This document shows, in pieces, positions 8,377 to 19,300 of a stretch of 64,000 nt of DNA. The notes under the pieces were generated by a model, which ran no database searches, was not told the origin of the DNA, and saw only the letters and a program-made list of their open reading frames with translations. The first letter of the stretch is position 1, and the number at the start of each line of letters is the position of its first letter. Origin of the DNA: Granulicella mallensis (GTDB lineage: Bacteria > Acidobacteriota > Terriglobia > Terriglobales > Acidobacteriaceae); assembly GCF_014203225.1 (NCBI RefSeq), contig NZ_JACHIO010000002.1, positions 360,398 through 424,397 on the forward strand. Direction: 5' to 3'. The position numbers and the translations under genes are program-made.

Positions 8377-11300
8377 ATGCAGCATAGGATTACGAAGAAA
8401 ACGTACGCCAGCAAAGAGCTTTTGAAGGCGATTGCAAAATATGCGGTCAGTCTGACACTACTGTTTCTGCTGGCACCGTTCCTGATCGACGGACATAACG
8501 CACTGGCGCAGACCGGTGGACAAGGAGCGCTGGAAGGAACGATCACAGATACAACCGGAGCGGTGATTCCTCACGTGACCGTTACAGCAACCGATCAAGC
8601 GAGCGGCGTCAAAACGACACGCGTAAGTTCCGGAGCCGGCCTATACAGCGTCACTCCCTTGATCCCTGGCATTTACACCATTACGGTGAAGGTCGCAGGA
8701 TTCGAAACACTCACGCAGAAAAACATTGAAGTAAATGGGCTGACCGTAACTGGCTTCAACGCGAAGCTGAATGTGGGTTCTTCACAGCAGGACGTCACCG
8801 TAACGGAAGCTCCACCGCAGCTACAGACCACGGATGCGGCCGTTGAAGCAGTGATCACCAATGAGACCTATGAGTCACTGCCCTTGATCATGAATAACCA
8901 GCAACGCGATCCCACAGGGTTTGCCACTCTTGCTGTCGGAGCGCAGAGCGGTGCACGCGCACCTATCTTCTCCGGCACGGGCAACTACCTCGCTGAGGTC
9001 TACATGGATGGCATACCCACTACCACTTCGAATCAGCAAGGAGACAATCGCGTTGTGGCCAATGGCGTACCTGTCGAATCGGTGGATCAGTTGCAGATCA
9101 TATCGAGTGGTCCCTCGGCGGAGTACCAGGGCGCGGGCGCAATCGGCTTCACCATTAAATCGGGTGGCAATAAGTATCACGGACAGATTGTCGACCTCAT
9201 CCGCAATACCATCTTTGACACCTGGGGCTTTGCGGGAAATCAGGCGACAACGAGCGCAGTGGTCAACGGCAAGATTACAACCGTTCCCGCAGGCAAGAAT
9301 ATCGAACACCAGAATGAGCTTTCCGCCGCTGTCGGAGGCCCCATTCCCTTCACCCGCCACAAAGGATTCTTCTTCGCAAACTACGATAAGTTCCACGGCC
9401 GAATCGGCGTCAACCCAAGCGTGTTCACCATTCCAACAGCCTTGATGAAGACAGGCGACTTTACCGAACTCGGTACAGGAACCTATATCTATAACCCACT
9501 GAGTAACTCCTGTGCGGGAAGCACGTGCACCCGTCAACCCTTCATGGGCCTGAAGAACGGCGTTCCAACCGCCAATGTCATCCCAACCAGTTACCTCTCT
9601 CCCATCTCACTCAACGAGCAGCAATATATGCCCGACCCCAACTTGCCGGGTATTGCAAATAACTTCTTGGAAGGCGGTCTCTCCGGATTCGACAACCATG
9701 AGCTGGTATTCAAAATTGACTACGATCTGACTTCGTCGCAACGCTTTTCTTTCGTGTACTCGCATGGTGTTCGGCAGACTGTAGGTTATGGCGCGAACCT
9801 CCCTATTCCCTATGCGGCTGCTGACAGCTCCTCTATTTCGCCTACCATGTTGATCTTCGAACACTCCTTCGCCGTTACGTCGCGCATGGTGAACCAGTTC
9901 AAATATGGCTTCACCCGGTTCCCTCAACCGGTGATAGCCCCCACGGATGGACTGGCCCCTTACCGTGCAGGTCCTGACCTGGGCATTGGAGGCTTGCCTC
10001 CCGGACAATCCTCGGGTAACTTCCCCGGTACAACCTTCGGCGCAACCACAGCCTTTGCTACCGCACAATCGTCATGGACAGAAGCGGGTGCGTCCGATGC
10101 GACTCACAATACCGTGCCTAACGCCTATACGATTGTCGACAACTTTCAATGGAACAAGGGCCAGCACAACATGACCTTTGGCATCCAGATGCAGTGGCTG
10201 CAGGACAATGCAACGTCGCAGAGCAGCCCCTCAGGCATCTATACCCAGGCCTTTGCAGGAACCTCGACCGCAAACTACGTCGGAACCAGTCTGAGCAGCA
10301 CGGCTACGGGATATTCCTATGCCAGCTTCCTTCTAGGTGCTGTAAATAGCGGTGCAACCTCAGTCCCTCTCTTCAACGAAACAGGAGGCCGGTTCCGTCC
10401 GATCTCTCCTTACTTTCAGGATGACTGGAAGATCCTTCCCAACCTGACCCTCAATCTGGGCTTGCGCTGGGACTACCTGCCGCCTTTTCATGAAGCTCAG
10501 GACCGGTTCGCCTTCTTCAATCCCAACATAAACAATCCCCAGACAGGTACGGCAGGAGAGCTTCAGTACGCCGGCTTCCGCGGTTCGGATATCAGTTGCG
10601 AATGCAGGACTCCTGTGCAGACTTACTGGAAGAACTGGGGACCACGCCTTGGGGCTGAGTTCTCTCCCGATCCGAAGACGGTTTTCCGTGCAGGTTTCGC
10701 AATTGCATACTCACGTGCGGGAGGAGTCGGAGGCCGCGCTGGTGACGCCTCCGGAACCGGACAAAGCGGTTTTGGATCCAGCATTATTCTCCCCCCCGCA
10801 GTTAGTACAGGAGTAGCCGCCGGACCGTCGTACTATCTCAACAACAGCACCGCCTTTACGGCAGCGGGTGTGGCGAACACGAACTTCGGCGGGCCAGGTT
10901 ATGCAATTCCAGCTCCGACAGGACCGAGCGCGTCCTCTCTCGTACTGGGCATCGGAAACTACGTAAACGGAGCTGGGAGCTACGTAACAGCAGGAGGCGC
11001 TCCCTCCTATGCAGATCCTTATCTCTCCGGTCGTGCGCCGGAGTTCATCTTCTACAACTTCGCGATGCAGAAAGTCCTGACGAAAGATATGACAGTCACG
11101 CTGGGCTACTCGGGAAGCGAATCCCACTTTGTCGGAGGGGCTGGCATTGCAGGATTCTGGTCAGGGCAGCTTGATCCCAAGTACCTTGCCACGCTGGGTT
11201 CCGTACTCGCTACCGATGGAGCCACCAACATCCTCAATGCCCCCGCGACTCCGGCGAACATTGCGATTGCCGAAGCTGCAGATCCATCCGTAAAGGTGCC

Positions 11301-12276
11301 CTATGTCACCTATGCGCAGACACAGTCCGGCAGCGCAAACTCAAATGCAACGATCGGCCGTATGTTGCGTCCTTATCCGCAGTACTCCAGCCCACCGAGT
11401 CCGGAATGGGATAATGTGGCCAACCTTAGCTATAACGCCTTTCAGCTCACGCTCAAACAGCGTGAATTCAAAGGTGTCACGTTCACCCTCAACTACACCT
11501 ACTCCCGTAATATCGGCGACGACGGCACAACACGCAGCGCCTTCGCCGTACCGGCATCAGCGTCTTCCAATGGCGTCGCCATAGCAGGCAATAATCGTGC
11601 CGACCGAGACCTGGTCATCACCGACGTTCCTCAAAATCTAAATGCCTATGGATTGGCCAAGTCTCCCTTCGGCAAAAACAAAATTGGCGGGGACAACTGG
11701 GCTCTACGCAATCTGGCTGGAGGTTGGCAAATAGCTGGAATCTTCAGCTATACCTCTGGAAACCCTCTTCTCGTCGTGGGATCAGGATGCACGAATCCAT
11801 CGGGAGGAACCTGCATGCCCGATCTTGCGCCCGGGCGGACCCTCGACTCGATCCGTATCCACGGCGGGTATGGCGGAAAAGGTGTGACCTATGCGAACTT
11901 CGCCACAACACAGTATCTCGACCCTACGGCCTTTGCTCCTCTGCAAACCTTCGCTCTGCCGGCAGGAGCTCCATCGAATGCTGTTCCTATTACAAAGATA
12001 GGCAGCTCTCCACGCAGCTCACTCAACCTATGGACACCAAGTCACTACAACCTGGATGCAGCCTTGCAACGCAGCTTCAATATCACTCCGGAACGAGTCA
12101 AGTTTATTTTCAGAGCAGACTGCTTCGACGTGACAAACAAAGTCACCTTTGCATTCCCTTCCAATCAGACTGAGACCGTATCGGTAACAAAAGCAGCAAC
12201 CTCATCGGCTTTCGGTGAACTAACCAGCTTTAGCGGAAATCGCAGATTCCAGTTCTCAGGTCGCATCACCTTCTAA
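8377..12276 (+). CDS. Oar-type TonB-dependent receptor of the pectin locus
   Basis: A 1299-residue outer-membrane receptor. The ATG at 8377 is preceded by TGGAGG with good spacing and opens a signal peptide ending near NALAQ. A carboxypeptidase-regulatory-like domain (about 45-130, starting GALEGTITDTTGA) precedes the plug, and the rest is a long beta-barrel ending in FSGRITF with the terminal phenylalanine needed for outer-membrane insertion. Such receptors import or bind oligosaccharides and other large ligands using TonB energy. It lies between the GH2 and PL4 genes, so rhamnogalacturonan fragments are the likely ligand; this is inferred from position only. Its upstream promoter and dyad are described separately, and a strong terminator follows the gene. 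Confidence 0.9.
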   Translation: MQHRITKKTYASKELLKAIAKYAVSLTLLFLLAPFLIDGHNALAQTGGQGALEGTITDTTGAVIPHVTVTATDQASGVKTTRVSSGAGLYSVTPLIPGIYTITVKVAGFETLTQKNIEVNGLTVTGFNAKLNVGSSQQDVTVTEAPPQLQTTDAAVEAVITNETYESLPLIMNNQQRDPTGFATLAVGAQSGARAPIFSGTGNYLAEVYMDGIPTTTSNQQGDNRVVANGVPVESVDQLQIISSGPSAEYQGAGAIGFTIKSGGNKYHGQIVDLIRNTIFDTWGFAGNQATTSAVVNGKITTVPAGKNIEHQNELSAAVGGPIPFTRHKGFFFANYDKFHGRIGVNPSVFTIPTALMKTGDFTELGTGTYIYNPLSNSCAGSTCTRQPFMGLKNGVPTANVIPTSYLSPISLNEQQYMPDPNLPGIANNFLEGGLSGFDNHELVFKIDYDLTSSQRFSFVYSHGVRQTVGYGANLPIPYAAADSSSISPTMLIFEHSFAVTSRMVNQFKYGFTRFPQPVIAPTDGLAPYRAGPDLGIGGLPPGQSSGNFPGTTFGATTAFATAQSSWTEAGASDATHNTVPNAYTIVDNFQWNKGQHNMTFGIQMQWLQDNATSQSSPSGIYTQAFAGTSTANYVGTSLSSTATGYSYASFLLGAVNSGATSVPLFNETGGRFRPISPYFQDDWKILPNLTLNLGLRWDYLPPFHEAQDRFAFFNPNINNPQTGTAGELQYAGFRGSDISCECRTPVQTYWKNWGPRLGAEFSPDPKTVFRAGFAIAYSRAGGVGGRAGDASGTGQSGFGSSIILPPAVSTGVAAGPSYYLNNSTAFTAAGVANTNFGGPGYAIPAPTGPSASSLVLGIGNYVNGAGSYVTAGGAPSYADPYLSGRAPEFIFYNFAMQKVLTKDMTVTLGYSGSESHFVGGAGIAGFWSGQLDPKYLATLGSVLATDGATNILNAPATPANIAIAEAADPSVKVPYVTYAQTQSGSANSNATIGRMLRPYPQYSSPPSPEWDNVANLSYNAFQLTLKQREFKGVTFTLNYTYSRNIGDDGTTRSAFAVPASASSNGVAIAGNNRADRDLVITDVPQNLNAYGLAKSPFGKNKIGGDNWALRNLAGGWQIAGIFSYTSGNPLLVVGSGCTNPSGGTCMPDLAPGRTLDSIRIHGGYGGKGVTYANFATTQYLDPTAFAPLQTFALPAGAPSNAVPITKIGSSPRSSLNLWTPSHYNLDAALQRSFNITPERVKFIFRADCFDVTNKVTFAFPSNQTETVSVTKAATSSAFGELTSFSGNRRFQFSGRITF

Positions 12277-12277
12277 A

Positions 12278-12334
12278 GATCAGGGCCAGGCACAGATGCC
12301 TTGTGCCTGGCCCTGATCGTTCCTCTCTTCTTTT
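12278..12334 (+). terminator. Strong intrinsic terminator after the receptor gene
   Basis: A perfect 17-bp stem (12278-12294 with 12302-12318) and a 7-nt loop, followed by a T/C-rich tract ending in TTTT. It begins 2 bp after the receptor stop, so the PL4 gene at 12371 probably needs its own promoter or read-through. Confidence 0.85.
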
Positions 12335-12370
12335 ACAACCGCCATTGTTCTACCTGTCAGGAGCTCCGCC

Positions 12371-14482
12371 GTGTCTCTCGTGCGCATACTTTCTCTTTTA
12401 GCCCTTTGCTCTGCCATGACAATTCCCGCCGCCAGGGCAGTCGCCACGACCCCGCCGGTCACGGTGACAGAAGATGGCTCGTCCTACACGATGACCAACG
12501 GATACCTTACAGTGAAGATCGATAAACGGACCGGAGATCTCACCTCTCTAAAAACTCCTGCCACAACGACTCCCAATATTGAGCTGATGGGTTATCTCTC
12601 CGGCCATCATGCCGGCTATTGGGAGCAAAGCCCTGCACTAGCGGCGCGCCACGAAACAAAGATAACCATTCAGACTCCCGACCTCGTCGAGGTTTCGGTC
12701 AAAGGTTATTCCGACGGTCAATCGATTCTGGGCCCGCATCCTACCGCAGCCGGACAGGAGGGAGGCCTCATTGCAGATCTTGAGATTCGTTACACTCTCG
12801 CGCGTTCTGCGCATGGTGTTTATACCTATGCGATCTTCACGCATCAATCGACCTATCCCACAGGCTCTGTCGGCGAGTCACGCTTCGGCTTCAAACTTTC
12901 GGGTAAGGTGTTCGATTGGCTTTCAGTCGACAACCAGCGGAACGCCTTGATGCCCACCGGAGCCGATTGGGACGCAGCCTCTGACCTCAACATGAAGGAA
13001 GCACGCCGCCTTACGACAGGCATCTATAAAGGTCGCGCGGAGCACAAATACGATTACTCCACGGACCAGTTCAAAACGCCCGCCTTCGGTTGGGCATCGA
13101 CGACTCAAAAGGTTGGGCTCTATCTCATCAATCCCTCCATGGAATATCTTTCCTCCGGCCCGCTCCACTTTGAGCTGAGCGGCCACATCGATGACGGAGA
13201 CGGTGGCGATCCTACGCTTCTCGACTACTGGCGCGGCACACACTACGGAGGCTCCGTACTCAACTTCGACGCGAATGAGCCCTGGACGAAAGTGGTCGGC
13301 CCTATCTTCATCTACGTCCCCACCGGAGCTTCTCCAAATGCACTGTTTGCAGAGGCACGACACCAGGCAACGGTCGAGTCGGCACATTGGCCGTACCCCT
13401 GGGTAAAGGGTGTTGATTATCCTCAGGCTGCGGAACGCACTACCGTCCACGGACGTCTCAAGCTTGTCGACCCACAAGCACCCTCCATGAAGTTTACGAA
13501 TCTCCTTGTGGGCCTCTCTTACCCCGATCAACCCGCACCAGCGCAAGCCCCGCTTCCTCCACCGCCACCTGCCGAACCAGAGACAACGCCGGATCCCGGG
13601 CCCCAGCGCGATGCCCAGGGACATATCCTCAATCGCGGAACGTATGTGCCTCATCGTCCACGCGGAGCTCGCACCTTCCGCTTCCCACCTCAACCCATCA
13701 CCTGGCAGAACGATGCAAAACACTATGAGTTCTGGGTGAATGGCGCGACCGATGGATCATTCAATATCCGGAATGTACGGCCTGGAACCTACCAGCTTCA
13801 CGCCGTAACGGATGGCGTTCTCGGAGAATATGCTTCCGATCCCATAACGATAGAAGCCGGTAAGCCGCTCGATTTGCGTACCATCGAGTGGCACCCCGTA
13901 CACTTCGGTCGCCAGCTCTGGCAGATTGGAACACCGAACCGCTCCGCCAAAGAATTCAAGATGGGCAACGATCATTGGCACTGGGGTCTCTACCTCGAAT
14001 ACTCGAAGTTGTTTCCCCATGACGTTGATTTCACCATCGGGAAATCCGATCCTGCGCAGGATTGGTTCATCTACCAGGTACCCCACGTGACCGTCGACGA
14101 CCCCACCGGAAAGGCCGAGGGGAGAGCCACGCCCTGGACCATCCACTTCAATATGCCCGGCACCTCTCAGCCCACCGGCCAAGCTACATTGCGCTTCGGT
14201 CTCTCGGGCGTTTCAACGCGCTCACTTGCAATCTCTGTCAACGATAAGTCTGCTGGAGAGTTGACCAATATGTTTGGCGGTGGCTCAGTCATCAACCGCG
14301 ATGGAGTCGAAGGCACATGGACCGAAAAGGACTTCACCTTCGACGCCTCCCTGCTCAAGCCGGGAGCGAACACCATCGTACTGACCGTCCCTGCCGGTAG
14401 TCCTATGAGCGGTATCTGCTACGACGTCATCCGCCTGGAATTGGCATCGCCTACACTGGGATCAGTCGCGGGAGGAAACTAA
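12371..14482 (+). CDS. Secreted rhamnogalacturonan endolyase (PL4)
   Basis: A 703-residue protein starting at a GTG with a signal peptide (MSLVRILSLLALCSAMTIPA). It has the three-domain plan of family PL4: a large N-terminal beta-sandwich catalytic domain (about 30-330, with EHKYDYS near residue 222), a fibronectin-III-like domain (about 370-500) interrupted by a proline-rich insert, and a C-terminal carbohydrate-binding-like domain (about 515-695, WQIGTPNRSAKEF). PL4 enzymes cut the rhamnose-galacturonate backbone of rhamnogalacturonan-I by beta-elimination. This is the clearest substrate marker of the locus. It is separated from the receptor by a terminator and is convergent with the allophanate hydrolase gene, with only 16 bp between their stops. 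Confidence 0.88.
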   Translation: MSLVRILSLLALCSAMTIPAARAVATTPPVTVTEDGSSYTMTNGYLTVKIDKRTGDLTSLKTPATTTPNIELMGYLSGHHAGYWEQSPALAARHETKITIQTPDLVEVSVKGYSDGQSILGPHPTAAGQEGGLIADLEIRYTLARSAHGVYTYAIFTHQSTYPTGSVGESRFGFKLSGKVFDWLSVDNQRNALMPTGADWDAASDLNMKEARRLTTGIYKGRAEHKYDYSTDQFKTPAFGWASTTQKVGLYLINPSMEYLSSGPLHFELSGHIDDGDGGDPTLLDYWRGTHYGGSVLNFDANEPWTKVVGPIFIYVPTGASPNALFAEARHQATVESAHWPYPWVKGVDYPQAAERTTVHGRLKLVDPQAPSMKFTNLLVGLSYPDQPAPAQAPLPPPPPAEPETTPDPGPQRDAQGHILNRGTYVPHRPRGARTFRFPPQPITWQNDAKHYEFWVNGATDGSFNIRNVRPGTYQLHAVTDGVLGEYASDPITIEAGKPLDLRTIEWHPVHFGRQLWQIGTPNRSAKEFKMGNDHWHWGLYLEYSKLFPHDVDFTIGKSDPAQDWFIYQVPHVTVDDPTGKAEGRATPWTIHFNMPGTSQPTGQATLRFGLSGVSTRSLAISVNDKSAGELTNMFGGGSVINRDGVEGTWTEKDFTFDASLLKPGANTIVLTVPAGSPMSGICYDVIRLELASPTLGSVAGGN

Positions 14483-14498
14483 TCAACGCCTCTTTCAC

Positions 14499-16298
14499 CT
14501 ACTTCAGACTTTCGAGATATTTGCGCCATCCACCAAGATGGGTGATCTCAATGGCATCATCAGTTGCGGCAGGTTCTACAAGAAAACCTTTAACTAGAAC
14601 CCCATCTTCAAGACGAAGCGTCCCAATCGAAAGTGGTTGCGGAACTCCGTCAACAAAGCTTCCGACAGTATCCTCTGGAAGAGCCCAGACCTCAACTTCA
14701 ATCCCTGGACCTTCAAAACCGGGGACACGCACAAGTCCGGGCTTAGGAGGTACGGTTCCCTTCAAAGCGTAAAATTTATAGTTGGAATACGTGCGGCAGG
14801 TTCGGAGAAGAGAGCCCTTGCGTTCCGTCAACTGCCAATTCAGCGGTTGACCGGTAAGGTGGGCGCCGACAACCGCCATCAGTAAGCAGCCGGGCGGCGG
14901 CGTTGCAGCAACCAACGCAGGTGTTTCAGCCAGCTTCCTGTCGGAGACACCCAGAGTAGATACAAGGCCTCGATGCAAACGGTCCGCCAGCACAAGAAGA
15001 GCGGTCTCTTGAAATGCCTGTCCAATAAGACTGACACCGAACGGCAAGCCATCCGGACGAAAACCAGCCGGTAAGGCGACCGCTGAAAGATCCAGCAGAT
15101 TGACGAAGTTCGTGTACTGTCCGAGGTGGCTATTCCGCTCAATCGGAGCTTCAGCAATCTCTTCTATCGTATAGGTTCGAGGTGCAGTTGGAAGAACCAT
15201 CACGTCGATGGAGTTCCACACTCGTGCAGTCTGCTGGCGAAGCTTTTCGAGCTTATAAGCTGCCTTGAAGGTATCGATTGCTGAATAATTAGCCGCACCC
15301 TGAATGATCTTCGCAACCGTCGCGTCCATCGCCTCAACGTGCTTCTCAATGAACGGCTCTATCGCAGCATAACGCTCTGCAACCCAGGGCCCTTTATAGA
15401 GCAACTGTGCCGTGGCCAGAAAAGGAGCGAGGTCAAATTCGACGGGCTGTCCTCCCAGCGCCACGAGTTTTTCTACCGCAGCCTGATAGAGCGCGGGATT
15501 ATGTGCGTCCCCATAGAACTCCAGCATGGCAGCCGCAGGAACACCAAAGCGAAAGCTTGGTGCGGCGATCCAGGGAGCCGCTCCCGCACCAATGGCAGGA
15601 ACACGAGAGTAAGGGTCTTGACCATCGAGGCCTCGAGCCGCACTCAACACCACTGCAGCATCGGATGCAGTCTCCGCGAAGATCGACACGCAATCCAGCG
15701 TGCGGCAGGCAGGGACCACGCCATGAGTGCTCAAGACCCCACGTGTCGGCTTCAGTCCGATCAGGTTATTGAACATCGCAGGAACACGCCCCGAGCCTGC
15801 AGTATCCGTACCTAACGAGAAGCTCACCAAACCGCTGGCAACCGAGACAGCCGAACCAGAGCTGGAACCACCCGAGATATATCTCTTATCAAAAACACTG
15901 GAGCAGACTCCGTACGGAGTTCTCGTACCAACGAGTCCCGTTGCGAACTGGTCCATGTTGGTCTTACCGATCAGCAAGGCTCCTGCAGCTTCCAACCGGG
16001 TAACAACCGTAGCGTTCTGCTCCGGAGTATAGGAATATTCCGGACACGCTGCCGTAGTAGGAATACCGGCAACGTCGATATTGTCTTTCACCGCGAAAGG
16101 AATTCCATAAAGGGGCAGATCCGCCTGTACTGCGGATTGCAGTTTCCTTGCGCGCTCCAGAGCCTGCTCCCGGGGAACCAGCGCGATCCACACAGGATGC
16201 AATCCTTCTGCATCGATGCGGTCGTAGATCTCGTTGACCACAGCTTCAGGAGTCACCTGGCCGGAGGCATAGGCTTTGTGGATCGATGTAATATCCAT
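14499..16298 (-). CDS. atzF: Allophanate hydrolase
   Basis: A 599-residue cytoplasmic amidase-signature enzyme that hydrolyses allophanate to ammonia and carbon dioxide. The Ser-cisSer-Lys triad is visible as Lys71 (AVKDN), Ser145 (GGSSSGSA) and the nucleophile Ser169 (DTAGS). A C-terminal domain (about 475-599) typical of AtzF and fungal urea amidolyase follows. It is the last gene of a leftward operon, 35 bp after the urea/guanidine carboxylase stop, and completes nitrogen release whether the carboxylated substrate is urea or guanidine. The protein is full length and starts at ATG 16298. Confidence 0.92.
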   Translation of the reverse strand: MDITSIHKAYASGQVTPEAVVNEIYDRIDAEGLHPVWIALVPREQALERARKLQSAVQADLPLYGIPFAVKDNIDVAGIPTTAACPEYSYTPEQNATVVTRLEAAGALLIGKTNMDQFATGLVGTRTPYGVCSSVFDKRYISGGSSSGSAVSVASGLVSFSLGTDTAGSGRVPAMFNNLIGLKPTRGVLSTHGVVPACRTLDCVSIFAETASDAAVVLSAARGLDGQDPYSRVPAIGAGAAPWIAAPSFRFGVPAAAMLEFYGDAHNPALYQAAVEKLVALGGQPVEFDLAPFLATAQLLYKGPWVAERYAAIEPFIEKHVEAMDATVAKIIQGAANYSAIDTFKAAYKLEKLRQQTARVWNSIDVMVLPTAPRTYTIEEIAEAPIERNSHLGQYTNFVNLLDLSAVALPAGFRPDGLPFGVSLIGQAFQETALLVLADRLHRGLVSTLGVSDRKLAETPALVAATPPPGCLLMAVVGAHLTGQPLNWQLTERKGSLLRTCRTYSNYKFYALKGTVPPKPGLVRVPGFEGPGIEVEVWALPEDTVGSFVDGVPQPLSIGTLRLEDGVLVKGFLVEPAATDDAIEITHLGGWRKYLESLK

Positions 16299-16333
16299 AA
16301 TCGTTGCTGCCTTTCACCACATCATTTTCCGTG

Positions 16334-19300
16334 CTAAGAGGGACGAATGGAAACGAGTAACTGTCCACCGTTGACAATGGCTCCGAGTTCACAATGGATC
16401 TCTTCGACGGTGCCGCTGATAGGCGAGGAAATCGCAATCTCGGTCTTCATGGCATCGAGGACGATCAACTTTTCATCCTCGGCAACGACCTGTCCCGGCT
16501 TGACGGCGATCTGGAAGACGCTTGCAGTAAGAGGAGAAGAAACTCCCTCGCAACCTTCTGCCACCGTGGCGCTTTCCGTCTCCTGAGGAACCTCAGGCGG
16601 TTCAACCACCGTCAGCAAACCGTCAGCACGCCAGCGCTCCCGCTCCGCATCGAAGGATTCCTTCTGATGTCGTTTGAACGCAGCGGCTTCAACGCTGATG
16701 GAATCGAGAAAACGCTGATAGTCAGCGAGGTTGAAGGTAGTCTCCTCAACCTTCAGTTCGTAACCGCCATGCGGAAACCGTTCCCGAGCATCAAGTAACT
16801 CTTCCGCGGAAACCGGATAGAAACGAATCTGGTCGAAGAAGCGCAGCGACCACGGAATGCCCTCGGCAAAGGCCGGCGTTGACTTCCAGGTGTTCCACAC
16901 CTGAATGGTGCGACCGACTAACTGGTATCCGCCGGGGCCTTCCATTCCGTAGACGCACATGTAAGCTCCGCCAATGCCAACAGCGTTCTCCGGAGTCCAC
17001 GTGCGCGCAGGATTGTACTTCGTGGTGACAAGGCGATGGCGAGGATCAATCGGCGTCGCTACCGGGGCTCCGAGATAAACATCGCCCAGCCCAAGCACTA
17101 AATAACTAGCCTCATGCACAATGCGATAGACGTCATCGATGGAATCCAGTCCATTGATGCGCCGAATAAACTCGATATTCGAGGGGCACCAGGGAGCATC
17201 CGGCCTCACGGCCTGCATATATTTCTGCTGTGCGAGCTTTGCCTGAGGATCGTCCCACGACAGCGGCAGGTGCACGATGCGCGACGGAACTGTGATGTCC
17301 GTAAGCTCCGGCATGGTGCGGTCGATCTCGTCCAGAGCATCGATCAACTTCTGCCGGGCAAGCTTGCGGCTGTCGTAGTGAATATGCAGCGAACGGATTC
17401 CTGGAGTGATATCGATGATGCCCGGAATATTCGCAGCACGCAGATTCTGCTCGAGGATATGAACACGGAATCGCAGGTTCAGATCAAGCTGTAACTCTCC
17501 GTACTCCACGAGGAGATACTTATCGCCGTCCGCACGAAAGGTCATGGACTGGGCACGGTCTGTAATTCGCTTCAATATAGCCGGTTCAAGCGTAGGCGCT
17601 TCAGGAAGTGCGGCTAAGGGGCTGCTAAAGCTCTGGAGAAACTTATCCTGTTCTTTCTCCATCGCTTCAGCCTGGGCAAGATTCACGCGGTAGAACTGAA
17701 CGAGATCACCGGCCTTAAGCTGCCCGAGCTTCCAGAGCTCGGCTTGCACGATTGTGGCAGGGCAAACAAATCCTCCCAGGCTGGGACCGTCGGGCCCGAG
17801 CAGGATTGGCATGTCGCCAGTAAAGTCGATCGTACCGATGGCATAGGCGTTGTCGTGAATATTGGAAGGATGCAGTCCGGCTTCGCCGCCGTCAGGCCGC
17901 GCCCACGTGGGCTTCGGTCCAACCAGTCTTACCCCTGTCCGATCGCTCTGATAATGCACCTTCCACTGCGTCGAGAAGAGCATCTCGATATCTTCTTCGG
18001 TAAAGAACTCCGGTGCCGTATGAGGGCCGAAGAGGACGCCGATGGTCCAAGTGTGCGTGAGCGCTGGCACAAGCGCAGAGGGCAAGACTGCTGCCGTCTC
18101 AAGCGCTAAATCCTGCTGGCCGATATGAAGAACATCCCCAGCGCGTAATCCCCTCCCAGCGTGACCGCCGAAACCACCGAGCACGAAGGTGCTGCGGCTT
18201 CCAAGATAAGGCTGCGTATCGAAGCTCCCCTGGACAGCCAGATAGGTACGAGTACCTTCTTTCGACGCCGCACCAAGGGACAGTACGCTACCCGCCTTGA
18301 CCTCAACAGCTGTCCACATTGGTATCAACGTCCCATTGAGCTTTGCCCCCATATCGGCGCCTGTAAGAGCAATGCGTGTATTGCCATGGAATTTGAGACG
18401 GCCACCCATCGTAGCGAACTCGGTCGCAGAGGCACTCTCGGGATTACCCACCAACCGGTTGGCAATCCGGAAGGACAGATGATCCATCGGACCGGAGGGC
18501 GGCACGCCGATATTCCAATAGCCGATGCGGCCTGGGTAGTCCTGAATCGTAGTCTGCGTTCCACCCTCGAGCACTTCCACGGCGTGCCGGGCAAACGCAA
18601 AGGTCCCAAGGAAGGAGGTTGTGATCTTGCCCGACACAAACTCCGGCGTCTGAATCACCTCTCTCAGATACCGCAGATTCGTCTCAGTACCATCAATCGC
18701 GGTAGCGGAAAGAGCCGCAGAGAGCTTCTGCAAAGCCTCTTCCCTGTCTTTTCCATGGACGATAATCTTCGCGATCATCGGATCGTAGAAAGAGGTAATG
18801 GTAGTTCCGGACTCGATCCATGTTTCAACACGAGCCAGGCTGGCATCCGGAAATTTCACCAGAGTCAGTTTTCCCGGAGTCGGCTGGAAGTTATGCGCGG
18901 GATCTTCCGCATAGACCCTGGCCTCGATCGAAGCTCCTGCAGGCTTGATCGTAAAAGAATCCAGGGGCGACATATCACCCGCAGCCTGACGGACCATCCA
19001 CTCAACTAGATCGATCCCAGTAACCTCTTCGGTCACGCCGTGTTCCACCTGCAGGCGCGTGTTTACCTCCAGGAAGTAGAACTCGTTCGTGTCGTCATCG
19101 TAGATAAATTCGACCGTACCGGCTGAGGCATAGTTCACGGCCTTCGCCAGTAGAATCGCTGCGGACCTCAACTGCTCTCGAGTAGCCTCTGTAAGGCCCG
19201 GAGCCGGCGTCTCTTCCAACACCTTCTGATGGCGGCGCTGGGCAGAGCAATCCCGTTCTCCCAGGGCCAGGACATTGCCCGCTCCGTCGCCAAAGATCTG

